This document shows positions 51,757 through 63,800 of a stretch of 64,000 bases of DNA, piece after piece. Origin of the DNA: Christiangramia gaetbulicola (GTDB lineage: Bacteria; Bacteroidota; Bacteroidia; Flavobacteriales; Flavobacteriaceae); the NCBI RefSeq assembly GCF_003054225.1, contig NZ_QBKQ01000001.1, positions 1,400,847 through 1,464,846 on the forward strand. Direction: 5' to 3'. The translations under genes were made by a program, and so were the position numbers. Positions within the stretch are counted from its first letter, which is position 1, and each line of letters opens with the position of its first letter. Below the pieces are notes generated by a model. The model was not told where the DNA came from. It did no database searches and was given only the letters and a program-made list of their open reading frames with translations.

Positions 51757-52929
51757 ATGCGCATAGTGATTTTTGTTCATCCAGATTTTAGTAATTCGCA
51801 GAGCATGCCCCGGTATGCAAGAATGCTCGCTGACGGAATGAGAAAGCACCAGCATGATGTTGAGATCTGGACCGCAAAAAAGTTTTTTTACAGAATACCT
51901 TCCCCAAAGATTCTAAAAAAGTGGTTGGGATATATAGATCAGTTTATCCTCTTTCCAATTGAAGTCAAAATGAAAATGTCAAAATATCCCTTTCAAACCT
52001 TGTTTGTTTTTGCTGACCAGGCTTTGGGTCCATGGATGAATTTAGTCGCGAACCGACCTTTTGTAGTGCATTGTCACGATTTTATGGCTCAGCGATCTGC
52101 TCTGGGAGAAATGGCAGAAAACCCAGTTAAACCTTTTGGGAGATTATATCAGAAATTAATTCGAAAGGGTTATAGAAGGGGGAAGTATTTTATTTCGGTT
52201 TCAAAAAAGACAAAAGATGACCTCCATAGATTTTTAAAAACTAGTCCTGAGATCTCAAAAGTGGTGTACAATGGTCTAAATCAAAATTTTCATCCTGGAA
52301 ATGTAAATGAGGTTAGGGAGAAACTTAGTGAGTATCTAAATTTCTCTTTGCATGACGGATATATCTTGCATGTTGGAGGAAACGAGTTCTATAAAAATCG
52401 AAAAGGCGTCATCAAAATATATAATGCCTGGAGGGATATTTCTAATAAAACTATCCCATTAATAATGATTGGTCCGCCCCCCTGCGAAGAACTTGTTTTC
52501 TTAAGGGATAATAGTAAATACACCAATTCTATTCATTTTCTAATTAACCTCTCAGATGAATATCTAAGACTCTTTTACCAGGGCGCTTTCATTTTTCTCT
52601 TCCCTTCCTTAGATGAAGGATTTGGCTGGCCTATAGCAGAAGCTTTAGCGAGCGGATGTCCAGTGGTTACTACAGATAAAGCTCCTATGACTGAGGTAGG
52701 TGGTGAGAATTGCTACTATATTCCCAGAATGCCCTCTGAGGATACTTTAACAGAAAGTTGGGCAAAATATTCTGCTGGTATTTTAAATGATCTTGCCGAA
52801 TTGAAATTAGAAAAGAGGAAGCTGTTGATTGCAAATGGTATTGAAAACGCCAGAAGATTTGATGCCAAAAATGCTTTAAATAAAATTGAATCGATTTATA
52901 GAAAGGTTTATCAAATCAATCAGTTATGA
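51757..52929 (+). CDS. Glycosyltransferase family 4
   Basis: A 390-residue GT-B enzyme of the mannosyltransferase-like group. RIVIFVHPDFSNSQSMPRYA begins the N-terminal half, VHCHDFMAQRSALGE carries a conserved His-Asp pair, and FPSLDEGFGWPIAEALASGC is the EX7E motif. Its stop overlaps the start of the next gene (ATGA), a sign of coupled translation. Confidence 0.92.
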   Translation: MRIVIFVHPDFSNSQSMPRYARMLADGMRKHQHDVEIWTAKKFFYRIPSPKILKKWLGYIDQFILFPIEVKMKMSKYPFQTLFVFADQALGPWMNLVANRPFVVHCHDFMAQRSALGEMAENPVKPFGRLYQKLIRKGYRRGKYFISVSKKTKDDLHRFLKTSPEISKVVYNGLNQNFHPGNVNEVREKLSEYLNFSLHDGYILHVGGNEFYKNRKGVIKIYNAWRDISNKTIPLIMIGPPPCEELVFLRDNSKYTNSIHFLINLSDEYLRLFYQGAFIFLFPSLDEGFGWPIAEALASGCPVVTTDKAPMTEVGGENCYYIPRMPSEDTLTESWAKYSAGILNDLAELKLEKRKLLIANGIENARRFDAKNALNKIESIYRKVYQINQL

Positions 52930-54095
52930 GAATACTCAATGTAATAGCCACGATGGACCCAAAAAGTGGTGGGCCATGTCAGGGTTTGAGAAATAGCATC
53001 CCAGTGCAAAAAAAAGGAGGGATTGAAAATGAGGTTGTTTGTTTTGATGAACCAGATATGAACTTTTCAAAATACGACGATTTTAAAATTCATGCTATTG
53101 GTCCTGCGAAGGGACCTTATGCTTATTGTCCTCGACTAAAAAAATGGTTGTATGAAAACATGGAACGGTTCGATATTACATTAATTCATGGCTTATGGTT
53201 ATATAATAGTTTTGGCACCTATATTTCCTGGCTACATCTTAAGAAAAAGAATAAGCACGTCCCAAAATTATATTTAATGCCACATGGTATGCTGGACCCA
53301 TATTTTCAGAGGGCACGTTCCAGAAGGTTAAAAGCTATAAGAAACTGGTTTTTCTGGAAGTTAATAGAGAAAAGAGTGGTTAACGGAGCCGATGGATTGT
53401 TATTCACCTGTAATAAAGAGCTAAATCTCGCAAAAGAAACTTTTAGCAATTATAAACCCAAATCGGTTTTAAATACTGGTTTTGGAATTCCTGAACCACC
53501 GGCAAAAAATATAAATCATTTATGGACCTTCCTTAAAAAATGCCCCAGGATATCAACTAATGCCTATTGGTTATTCTTAAGCAGAATACATCCTAAAAAA
53601 GGAGTTGATCTACTTGTAAAGGAGTATTTAAAATTAAAAAATGAAAATGATGAAATTCCAGATCTCGTGATTGCAGGACCAGGTTTGGAGACTACATACG
53701 GTAAGGATGTTCAGATGACTGGGAAACACCCTTCCATTCATTTCCCGGGTATGCTTGAAGGCAAAGCTAAGTGGAGTGCTTTCCATTTTTGTGAAGCTTT
53801 TATTCTACCAAGTCACCAGGAAAATTTCGGGATCGCGGTAGTGGAAGCACTGGCCTGCAAGAAACCGGTTTTAATTTCCGACCAAATTAATATCTGGAAA
53901 GAAATAGAAGCAGGTGGAGGTGGTTTAGTTTCAAAAGATACGAGCGAAGGTATAAGAAACTTATTAAAGAATTGGATCAGTCTTTCAGCCAGACAGCAAG
54001 CCGAAATGGGATTGAATGCATATAATGTTTACCGGGAAAACTTTTACGTTGAAAAAACGGCTTTAGATATGATTAGTAAGATTGAATCAAATTAG
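52926..54095 (+). CDS. Glycosyltransferase family 4
   Basis: A 389-residue GT-B enzyme. MRILNVIATMDPKSGGPCQG opens the acceptor half; LIHGLWLYNSFGTY and LMPHGMLDPYFQRARSRRLK are the WbnE/WcaI-like signatures; LPSHQENFGIAVVEALACKK is the EX7E motif. It overlaps the preceding gene by 4 bases. The PHGMLDP block is typical of transferases in exopolysaccharide loci. Confidence 0.92.
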   Translation: MRILNVIATMDPKSGGPCQGLRNSIPVQKKGGIENEVVCFDEPDMNFSKYDDFKIHAIGPAKGPYAYCPRLKKWLYENMERFDITLIHGLWLYNSFGTYISWLHLKKKNKHVPKLYLMPHGMLDPYFQRARSRRLKAIRNWFFWKLIEKRVVNGADGLLFTCNKELNLAKETFSNYKPKSVLNTGFGIPEPPAKNINHLWTFLKKCPRISTNAYWLFLSRIHPKKGVDLLVKEYLKLKNENDEIPDLVIAGPGLETTYGKDVQMTGKHPSIHFPGMLEGKAKWSAFHFCEAFILPSHQENFGIAVVEALACKKPVLISDQINIWKEIEAGGGGLVSKDTSEGIRNLLKNWISLSARQQAEMGLNAYNVYRENFYVEKTALDMISKIESN

Positions 54096-54132
54096 ATTTT
54101 TACTGGTAAAGATCTAACCTTTTAATTAAAGC

Positions 54133-55065
54133 ATGAATATAGCTTTTTGTATTAATGAACCTGGATTAAGGGGCTTAGGAGTAAGCCTGGCTTCATTAAT
54201 AGAAAATTGTTCCAACCCTGGCCGCCTTAAAATATGGTTTTTATGCTCCGGATTAAAAAATAGAACGAAAAATAGAATCAGGGAATATTTAGAGGCAGGC
54301 GATAAAAAAATAGATCATGTTTTTATCGATTTTGATCCAGAAGAACATTTTGGAGCATATGCCTCCTTACATGGAGATAGAACTACTTATGGCAGGCTTT
54401 TACTGGCAGACATTGTAAAAGGGAATAGTGTTTTATACTTAGATGCAGACCTGGTAGTAGAAATAGATGTGTTGGAATTAGAACATTTTCAATTCGGGGG
54501 AAATTTTTTAGCGGCTGTTGGTGGTGGAATTTTCAAAAATACACTCGGGAATAAATTTTATATAGGAAAATTAAAAATAGATCCTTTGGAGGAATATTTT
54601 AACGCTGGAATACTATTATTTGATCTTAAAAAATGGCGTGAAGAAAAAGTAAAGGATCAGTGTTTAGAGTTGGCCAATAAGTATCCTTTAGAATTGCCGT
54701 CCCACGATCAATCCTTATTAAATATTTTATGTCAGGGAAAATTTGCCAAGCTTCCAAATAACTTCAATTGCAGTTGGGAAGCAGATCAATCGAAACCTGG
54801 TCTGTCTGATAAACAGATACTACATTTCGTTGGTGCACCTAAACCCTGGGATCCTTTAGCTTCAATTTTACATCGAGGATTTAAAAGCTGGAAAAAATAC
54901 CACCAGAAGGAATCGAATTTCAGTGTAGGAAGATTTACTTTTTTTGAGTTAAAGAGATTATGGCATTTAAGACGGTCATATGCCAGGTGTATTTTAAATC
55001 ATTTTAAGAATTTATCTCATAAAGAAGATTTTAGAACGGTAAGGAGAATAAATGAAAAGATATAA
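54133..55065 (+). CDS. Glycosyltransferase family 8
   Basis: A 310-residue GT-A, retaining transferase. TTYGRLLLADIVKGNSVLYL leads into the DAD motif at residues 104-106 (YLDADLVV). FNAGILLFDLKKWRE and SHDQSLLNIL supply the sugar-binding and catalytic Asp/Gln region, and ILHFVGAPKPWDP is the usual metal-His close. Members transfer galactose or glucose to LPS cores and glycan chains; donor undetermined. Confidence 0.92.
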   Translation: MNIAFCINEPGLRGLGVSLASLIENCSNPGRLKIWFLCSGLKNRTKNRIREYLEAGDKKIDHVFIDFDPEEHFGAYASLHGDRTTYGRLLLADIVKGNSVLYLDADLVVEIDVLELEHFQFGGNFLAAVGGGIFKNTLGNKFYIGKLKIDPLEEYFNAGILLFDLKKWREEKVKDQCLELANKYPLELPSHDQSLLNILCQGKFAKLPNNFNCSWEADQSKPGLSDKQILHFVGAPKPWDPLASILHRGFKSWKKYHQKESNFSVGRFTFFELKRLWHLRRSYARCILNHFKNLSHKEDFRTVRRINEKI

Positions 55066-55120
55066 ATGTTCATTGCCATTAATAATTAAATAATAAACCG
55101 GGGTAATCCAGCAATATATT

Positions 55121-55726
55121 ATGGATCTGTCAGCTTATAATTCCAGTTTCAGTTTAAAGAATAAGTGCGCTCGAGTACTTTGGGGTGGCTGTTACTGGTT
55201 ATTATTCAGACCTTTTAATTTGCCCGTTTTTAGCTCCTGGAGATCGATGATCCTAAGGCTTTTTCGAGCGAAAGTTGCTAAAGGAGCTAACATTTATGCA
55301 AGCGCAAGAATCTGGGCTCCGTGGAATTTTGAAATTGGAGAGTTTTCCAGTATTGGTCCTAAAGCAGATATTTATAATCAGGGAAAAATAGTTATTGGCT
55401 CTAATACCGTTATTTCTCAGAAAGCATATTTATGCGCTTCTACTCATAATCATAATTTGCCCTCCTTTCCATTAATTACAAAACCAATTATCATTGGTGA
55501 TCAGGTATGGGTTGCTGCAGCTGCCTTTATAGGTCCGGGCGTTCAAATAGAGCATGGTGCCGTAGTAGGAGCAAGGTCAGCGGTTTTTAAAAATGTAGCT
55601 GCCTGGACTGTGGTTGGAGGAAATCCCGCCAAATATATAATGGAAAGAAATATTAGATTGAATGGTTCTGCTAAAATATCTGAGGTAAATTTCAAGGTTC
55701 GAGACTCTGGCTCAACTTTAAATTAA
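55121..55726 (+). CDS. WcaF-like acetyltransferase
   Basis: A 201-residue hexapeptide acetyltransferase of the colanic-acid WcaF type. The N-terminal hydrophobic helix (LWGGCYWLLFRPFNLPVF) is characteristic. The beta helix has IYASARIWAPWNFEIGEFSS and VISQKAYLCASTHNHNLP with the active His. It closes VVGGNPAKYIMERN. It should O-acetylate a sugar of the chain, using acetyl-CoA at the inner membrane. Confidence 0.88.
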   Translation: MDLSAYNSSFSLKNKCARVLWGGCYWLLFRPFNLPVFSSWRSMILRLFRAKVAKGANIYASARIWAPWNFEIGEFSSIGPKADIYNQGKIVIGSNTVISQKAYLCASTHNHNLPSFPLITKPIIIGDQVWVAAAAFIGPGVQIEHGAVVGARSAVFKNVAAWTVVGGNPAKYIMERNIRLNGSAKISEVNFKVRDSGSTLN

Positions 55727-55783
55727 TGCAGAATTGGCATCAAGGATTTTTACTTAAGTGGTCAATTCGAAAATTTAATCGAC

Positions 55784-56617
55784 ATGGTTTCTGTGGTTAT
55801 TCTCACAAAAAATGAAGAACGGGATTTGGCGAGGTGTCTTGAATCCTTAAAGTGGTCGAATGACGTACACGTTCTTGATTCAGGTAGTGTAGACCAAACT
55901 ATAAAGATCGCATTGGATTATAATGCAAAAGTTAGCAAGCATAAATTTGAGAGTTTTGGACAACAACGAAATTTTGCTCTTGAACATATTGACTTTAAAA
56001 ATGAATGGATTTTGTTTCTTGATGCAGATGAGGTAGTAACCAAAGAATTTAAAGAAGATCTTATTTCTTCGATTTTAGAAGCCGACGATGAGACTGTTGG
56101 GTTTTACTGTTGCTGGAAAATGATGCTTGAGGATCGCTGGTTGAAATACTGTGATAATTTCCCAAAATGGCAATTTAGAGTATTAAAAAAAGGTAAGGCT
56201 GAATTCACAGATTTTGGCCATGGTCAAAAGGAGGGTAGGGTTGACGGTAAACTGGAATATATAAAAGAACCTTATCTGCATTATAGCTTTTCTAAAGGTT
56301 GGACTCAATGGATTGAAAGACATAATAAATATTCAAGTCAGGAGGCGGAAGCCAGGCTTGATAATTGTCCACCTTTCAGGAATATTTTTAATAAACACTC
56401 CAGCACTAGAAATCCGGCTTTAAAATCGTGGTTAATTAAAGTTCCCGGATGGCCATTATTAAGATTTCTTCACGCCTACTTTTTTAATCTAGGCTTTCTG
56501 GAAGGATCCCCAGGTTTTATCTACTGCACAAATATGGCTTATCACGAATTTCTTATCTCAATAAAAATGCGTGAACTTAAAAGAAAGAAGCGTCAAGTGG
56601 AATTAAAAACAATCTAA
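55784..56617 (+). CDS. GT2 glycosyltransferase, WaaE/KdtX-like
   Basis: A 277-residue GT2 enzyme. VSVVILTKNEERDLARCLES, VLDSGSVDQT and FGQQRNFALEHI match WaaE/KdtX core glucosyltransferases. The DxD motif is D80-A81-D82 (LFLDADEVV). PKWQFRVLKKGKAEFTDFGH and LHYSFSKGWTQWIERHNKYS follow in the usual order. A C-terminal hydrophobic segment (FLHAYFFNLGFLEG) probably touches the membrane. Such enzymes often add the first sugar to an acceptor lipid core, but here the role may be in exopolysaccharide. Confidence 0.9.
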   Translation: MVSVVILTKNEERDLARCLESLKWSNDVHVLDSGSVDQTIKIALDYNAKVSKHKFESFGQQRNFALEHIDFKNEWILFLDADEVVTKEFKEDLISSILEADDETVGFYCCWKMMLEDRWLKYCDNFPKWQFRVLKKGKAEFTDFGHGQKEGRVDGKLEYIKEPYLHYSFSKGWTQWIERHNKYSSQEAEARLDNCPPFRNIFNKHSSTRNPALKSWLIKVPGWPLLRFLHAYFFNLGFLEGSPGFIYCTNMAYHEFLISIKMRELKRKKRQVELKTI

Positions 56618-56630
56618 ATAATCTAAGATC

Positions 56631-57602
56631 ATGAAAAGAATTTTAATTACAGGTGGAGCGGGGTTTATTGGTTCTCATCTTTGCGAACGCATGCTCGAAG
56701 AGGGAAATGAAGTGATATGCCTTGATAATTATTTTACCGGTACAAAGAAAAATATCGTCCATCTGCTGGATAATCCATATTTCGAATTGGTGCGGCATGA
56801 TATCACCATGCCATATTTTATTGAGGTAGATGAGATCTATAACCTGGCTTGTCCCGCTTCGCCAGTACATTACCAGTATAATCCAATTAAAACCATTAAA
56901 ACCTCTGTAATGGGAGCTATTAATATGCTTGGGCTGGCTAAACGAGTGAAAGCAAAAATTTTACAGGCAAGTACCAGTGAGGTTTATGGCGATCCAGAAT
57001 TACATCCACAACCGGAATATTATTGGGGAAATGTAAATCCTATAGGTCCACGATCATGTTATGATGAAGGAAAGCGTTGTGCTGAAACGCTGTTTATGGA
57101 TTATCATATTCAGAATAACGTAAATATTAAGATCGTGAGAATATTTAATACCTATGGTCCCAATATGAATCCAGATGATGGCAGGGTTGTTTCTAATTTT
57201 ATTGTTCAGGCTTTGAAAGGTGAAGATTTAACCATTTTTGGTAATGGAACACAAACACGGTCTTTTCAGTTTGTGGACGATCTTATAGAAGGGATGATAA
57301 GAATGATGAATACCCCAGATGAACTAACCGGTCCGGTGAACCTTGGAAATCAGAATGAATTCACCATGTTGGAATTAGCTGAAACAATAGTAGATCTAAC
57401 GGGATCAGGTTCCGGACTGATTTTTAAGGAACTACCAAAGGATGATCCTCAGCAACGAAGACCTGATACAACTCTTGCAAAATCAACACTTCAAAATTGG
57501 GAACCTAAAGTTCAGCTACGGGAAGGATTAGGAAAAACCATTGAATATTTTGAAAGCGTTTTAAATCAAGGCAAAAAGGAAAGAATTTCCATAACAAACT
57601 AG
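56631..57602 (+). CDS. uxs: UDP-glucuronate decarboxylase (UDP-xylose synthase)
   Basis: A 323-residue extended [23 protein letters not shown] binds [23 protein letters not shown], then [18 protein letters not shown] and [16 protein letters not shown] (YxxxK), are the UXS signature. It converts UDP-glucuronate to UDP-xylose, so xylose is a likely component. It closes the run of sugar genes; 216 bases with one small stem (TGGTC-GATAA-GACCA, 57678-57692) separate it from the giant frame. Confidence 0.95.
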   Translation: MKRILITGGAGFIGSHLCERMLEEGNEVICLDNYFTGTKKNIVHLLDNPYFELVRHDITMPYFIEVDEIYNLACPASPVHYQYNPIKTIKTSVMGAINMLGLAKRVKAKILQASTSEVYGDPELHPQPEYYWGNVNPIGPRSCYDEGKRCAETLFMDYHIQNNVNIKIVRIFNTYGPNMNPDDGRVVSNFIVQALKGEDLTIFGNGTQTRSFQFVDDLIEGMIRMMNTPDELTGPVNLGNQNEFTMLELAETIVDLTGSGSGLIFKELPKDDPQQRRPDTTLAKSTLQNWEPKVQLREGLGKTIEYFESVLNQGKKERISITN

Positions 57603-57818
57603 ATATTGCGTCCCCATCTTTCTCCCTTAAAGTAATCCTAACCATAGAAATACCTACTTCTCTTGACGATTTTTAATTGGTCGATAAGACCAGTATAATA
57701 TTTATAAATTTTGTCTTCCTCAAAACATTAGCCATTGATCCAATGGTAAGTAGGTGATACTGCTTATTCCAGAAATGACGGAATCTTAAATTATTTTTTC
57801 AACGATACTTTCTTTATT

Positions 57819-60800
57819 ATGAATAAGTTTTATTCAAATTACCGTACCGGGAAAAATCTCCTGTTCGTAGTACTCAGCTTTTTCTTTATTTTCAATTCTT
57901 ATTCCAGAACGGATATTAGGGATGAAAATAATTCCAACATTCAAGGTCCTGGTGGTCCCATTTTGGTATTAACTTCTTCAGTAAATCCATTCAGTAGTTA
58001 CACCTCTGAGATTTTACTGGCTGAAGGACTTAATGAGTTCACTACGCTCGATATTTCAGGTTTATCCCCAGAAATAGCAAATAATTATGATGTTGTTATC
58101 GTGGGAGACATCCCTATTAACACAACTCAGGTTGGAATTCTAACAAATTGGGTGGAAGCAGGGGGGACATTAATCGCTTTTAAGCCTGATGCCAGCCTTT
58201 CACCGTTATTAGGGATCCAAAAATTAACAGGGTCTTTATCAGACGCTTATTTATTGATTAATACTTCTTCAGGTCCTGGTAATGGTTTGGTAAATGAGAC
58301 AATCCAGTTTCATAGTGAGGCAGATTTGTATGGATTAAATGGAGCCACCAGCCTGGCAACCTTATATTCATCCTCTAGTACTGCTACTTCTTATCCTGCG
58401 GTAAGTATTAATAATGTGGGAGAAAATGGAGGTGTAGCGGTGGCATTCACTTATGATCTTGCGCGGTCTATAGTCTATACCCGGCAAGGAAATCCGGAAT
58501 GGAACGGGCAGGAAAGAGATGGAGTTGTTCCTGTAAGATCAAATGATCTTTTCTACCCAGACTGGCTGGATTTCAGTAAAGTTGAAATTCCTCAGGCCGA
58601 TGAGCAACAACGTTTACTTGCCAATATTATCATACATAACAGTCAGAAGCCTATTCCTAGATTCTGGTATTTACCTAGAGGTCTAAAGGCGGCGGTTGTT
58701 ATGACCGGTGATGATCATGCTTCCGGAGGTACCATAGCACGATTTAATCAATATTTACAATTAAGCCCGGACAATAGTCCGGAAGCAGTTGCCGATTGGC
58801 GAGCTATTCGAGGAACCTCCTATGTTTATCCAAATACTCCTATGTCTAATCAACAGGCAAAACTTTTCCAGGATCAGGGTTTTGAGATCGCACTTCATTT
58901 ACATACCAATTGTGATAATTATACTTTACAGTCTATAAGAGGAAATCTTACAAATCAGTTAGATGATTTTAGTTTCTATTATCCAGACCTTTCAGATCCT
59001 GTATCTAATCGTACACATTGTATTGCTTTTAGCGACTGGGCCTCACAACCAAAGGCCGAGTCTGAAAATGGTATTCGCCTGGATGCTAACTATTATTATT
59101 GGCCAGAATTCTGGGTACAGGATCGCCCAGGTTTATTTACCGGTTCTGGAATGGCGATGCGATTTGCAGATCTTGATGGAACAATTATAGATACTTATCA
59201 ACTGGCCACGCAAATGACCGATGAATCGGAGCAAAATTATCCTTTAACCGTTAATAGATTATTAGATAATGCACTTGGTTCAAAAGGATACTACGGTATT
59301 TTTTGTGCCAATATGCATACAGATGAGAATTTCTCTGCAGGTTCAGACGCTATAGTTGCTTCGGCTATCTCCAGGAATGTTCCAGTAATATCTGCCAAAC
59401 AATTATTAACCTGGTTAGATGGAAGGAATCAGTCATATTTCGAAAATATGGTATGGGATGGTAACGCTCTGGCATTCTCTATGGGAATTGGTAGCGGTAG
59501 CCAAAGTTTAGAAGCAATGTTACCAGTAGTTTTCGGTTCTAAAAGACTAGTTCAATTAACCCGAAACTCTACTCCTGTAAACTTTAGAACAGAAAAAATT
59601 AAGGGCATAGACTACGCGATATTCCCTGCCGGAAGTGGAAATTTTAATGCTATTTATGAGATTAATGAACCTCCGGTGGTATCTATTGCATCTCCTACAA
59701 ATAACCAGGTGTTTCTAGCTTTTGAAGAAATTGAATTGACCGCTTTAGCATCAGATCCTGATGGAACCATACAAAAAGTAGAGTTTTTCAGTAATAATAT
59801 AAAATTAGGAGAAGATCTGGACTATAGTGATGGATGGTCTTTCATCTGGCCTGGAGTAGAAGATGGAAATTATACTATCACGGCTAAGGCTACAGATAAT
59901 AAAAATTCTTCTAGTTACTCTGATAGTGTTACTATAGTAGTTGAAGTAGATCCAAATAATTTCAATTGCCCGTGTACTGTTTTTGAACCTGAGTCAATTC
60001 CTTTTAATCTCTTGAATGAAGGGGCAGGAATTCAATTAGGTATGAAGTTTTCCTCGGAAATAGATGGGTATATAAATGGCGTGCGTTTTTACAAACAAAA
60101 TGGACATACTGGAACTCATATTGGTCAGCTTTATGACCGTTCAGGAAATCTTTTAGCTGAAGCCACTTTTGTAAATGAGAGTGCCTCTGGATGGCAGGAA
60201 GTTTTATTTTCCTCATCTGTTCCTATACTAAAAAATACAACTTACATTATTTCCTATCATAGTAGTGATGGGTATTATTCAGTGAGTGATTCCTTTTTTG
60301 GTCAGGCCGTGGTTAATCGTCCATTAAAAGCTCTGGCTGAAGGGGAAGATGGGCCCAATGGCGTTTTTCTTATAAGTGAAACTCCTGGTTTTCCTATCGA
60401 TGAATTTGAGGCTTCTAATTATTGGGTAGACGCGGTATTTCATACTGACCCTATAAACTTTAATGCCGTTCCCGTTATAGATATCTTAACTCCGGTAGCT
60501 GGAGCGAACTTTGTTGAACCTGCAACTATTGATGTTAACGTGAATGCTTCAGATCCAGATGGTCAGGTGGTTAAAATCGAGTTCTTTAATGGTTCTGTAA
60601 AATTAGGAGAAGATCTGGATGGAAATGATGGTTGGAGCTATTCCTGGAATGATGTTTCTGCAGGAAACTATAATTTGATCGTAAAGGCAACAGATGACCA
60701 GGATGCTATCTCTGAAAGCAGTATTAATTTTTCGGTAACTACAATTCCTGTTAGCCAGAATTCTATCGTTGCTGAAAATGCCTTACCAGGAAACCCATCT

Positions 60801-63800
60801 AGTGAATGGGATATAAATGGTGCAGGAGACCAATCTATTCAAGGTTTCGCTACAGATATGAGCTACAATAAAGGAGAAACTGCCAGGTTTAAAATAGATA
60901 CAGATGCAAGTAATTATACTGTAAAAATCTACAGACTGGGGTATTATCAGGGTAATGGAGCGAGGTACCAGGGAGATGCAACTATTACAGCCAGTCTGCC
61001 GCAAAACCAGCCAAATTGTTTGGTTGATAACAATACTGGCTTAGTAGATTGTGGAAACTGGCAGGAGTCAGCGATCTGGGAAATTCCGGCAAATGCAGTC
61101 TCGGGTATCTACCTGGCATTATTAACCAGGAATAATGGAGGTTCAAGTCATATAGTTTTTGTGGTTAGAGATGATGCTAGTAATTCAGAATTGTTATTTC
61201 AAACTTCAGATGCGACCTGGCAAGCCTATAATATTTATGGTGGCCGAAGTTTATATACTGGACAAGGAGGAAAGGCAAATAAGGTAAGTTACAACAGGCC
61301 ATTTTTAACTCGTGATGGTGGTGGAGGCGGAGGAGCCGAAGAAGACTGGATCTTCAATGCTGAATATCCCATGTTAAGATGGCTTGAAAGAAATGGATAT
61401 GATGTAACATATACTACTAATGTTGATAGTGACCGAAGGGGAGAACTAATTAAAAATCATAGAATTTTTCTTTCCGTAGGACATGATGAATACTGGTCTG
61501 GTCCACATAGAAATTATGTAGAATCGGCCAGGGATCAGGGGACCAGCCTGGCATTTTTCAGTGGTAATGAAGTTTACTGGAAAACCCGCTGGGAAAATAG
61601 TATAGACGGGAATAATGACTCACATAGAACCCTTGTTTGCTATAAAGAAGGCTCAGGAGGAGAAAACACCTGCGGTGGTAAATGTGATCCAACCTCTAGT
61701 TGGACAGGTCTTTGGAGAGATGGATGCGATTATGTAACGGGAGATCCTAACCTCGATGGATGTAGTCCGGAAAATGCGCTAACAGGTCAGATAAGCTGGG
61801 AGGAATCTGATGCCTCTCTAAGAGTTCCATCAACTTTCAAAGACTTAAGATTCTGGAGAAATACCAGTGTCGCTACCCTTAATGAGGGTCAATCGGCTTC
61901 ATTTACTTATGCAACCATTGGATATGAATGGAATTCAGAACAGGATGCCTATAGATCAACCTATCCTGAGGGTAGAATCTTGTTGTCCAGAACTGAAGTA
62001 AATGGATCTGTACATAATTTATCTTTTTATAAGCATAATAGTGGTGCTTTTGTATTTGGAGCAGGTACTGTACAATGGTCCTGGGGATTAGATAAAAATC
62101 ATGATCGGGGAAATGATGCCCCGAGCAAAGATATGCAACAGGCCACGGTAAACCTTTTTGCAGATATGGGGGCTCAACCAGCAAGTATTCAGAGTGATCT
62201 AGTTAGGGCAGCTCCATCTACAGATTTTGAAGCTCCGGTCATAACTTATTCTTCTCCTGTTGAAGGAGCAGTAGTTCCTATCAATACAGAGGTAATTATA
62301 TCTGGAACCACCGCAGAAGATAATGTTATTGTTAGAGTAGAGCTTTCTTTGGATGGAGGTATTACCTGGGTAGTTGCCAGTGGAAAAGAAGACTGGGTAT
62401 ATTCATGGACGCCAACTATTGAGGGGCCAGTAGCAATACAGGTTCGATCTTTAGATGATTCTGGGAATCTTAGTGTTCCAACTATTTTAAATGTAAATGT
62501 TTCTGATATCGTAAATAATGCTCCCCCTCAGGTAGAGATTACAGAGCCATTATCTTCAGCAAACTTCACTGCTCCGGCATCCATTAGTATTATTGCAAAT
62601 GCCTTAGATCCCGACGGAACAATCAGTAAAGTCGAATTCTTTAGTAATGAAACAAAATTAGGTGAAGTTCTAAATAGTCCGTACACTTTTAATTTTAACG
62701 ATGTGGCAGCTGGAAATTACTCCTTAACTGCAAGGGCTACAGATAATTCAGGTGTTCTTACTATTTCAAATCCAGTAAATGTAATAGTTAGTCCAGATCC
62801 TAAGGATTTAGATTGTCCCTGTACTGTTTTTAATGAAACAGATCTCCCTTCAAGCGGATTATTAAATGATGGCCAGGCCCTTCAATTAGGAATGAAATTT
62901 CAAACTACGATAGATGGATTTATTTCTGGGGTAAGGTTTTACAAGGAGATTGGCGATACCGGAGTTCATACAGGGCAGTTATATAGTTCTCTTGGTGTTC
63001 TTCTTGCGGAAGTAATTTTTGAGAATGAAACTGCTTCGGGTTGGCAGCAGGCAAGTTTTCCTGATCTAGTTCCCGTTACTGCCGGGGTAACTTATATGAT
63101 AACTTATCACAGTAGTAATGGAAATTATGTCTCTGAAGATTCAGGGTTTCAGGTGGCAAAAGTGAATGGACCTGTAATTGGTCTAGCTAATGGTGATGAT
63201 GGACCAAACGGAATGTATTCATATTTCCCTACACCAACGTTCCCCGTTAATAATTTCCAGGCAAGCAACTACTTTGTTGATGTGGTTTTTGAAACCGAGG
63301 AGGTACCAACTAATAATTTACCTGAAATAGCCATAACTGCACCTTTGGAAAATGATTCTTTTATTGCTCCTGCAGATGTATTAATAACAGCAGATGCTTC
63401 CGATTCAGATGGAACTGTCACTTCTGTAGAATTCTTTCATGGTACAGTTTCAATTGGTTTAGATAATGATAATAGCGACGGGTGGAGTTTTAATTGGCTT
63501 GGAGTACTCCCTGGAAACTATGAATTAACTGCTATTGCTACCGATGATCTGAATGGGAAAACAGTATCCGCGATCGTAAATATCAGCGTTGCTGAACTAA
63601 TAAATGTGTTACCTACGGTAGCGATCACATCGCCACTGAACAACGAGATATTTACTTCCCCTGCAGATATAGTTATCACCGCGGATGCTACAGATCCTGA
63701 TGGAATTGTTAACAGTGTGGAATTCTTTGAAGGCACTAATTCTTTGGGCATTGATACCGATGGTACCGATGGCTGGAGTGTGACCTGGAACGGAGTGACC

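Noticed and set aside
57678..57692. Stem TGGTC-GATAA-GACCA as terminator of uxs
   Set aside because: The stem has only five pairs and no T-run follows directly, so termination here is not supported.
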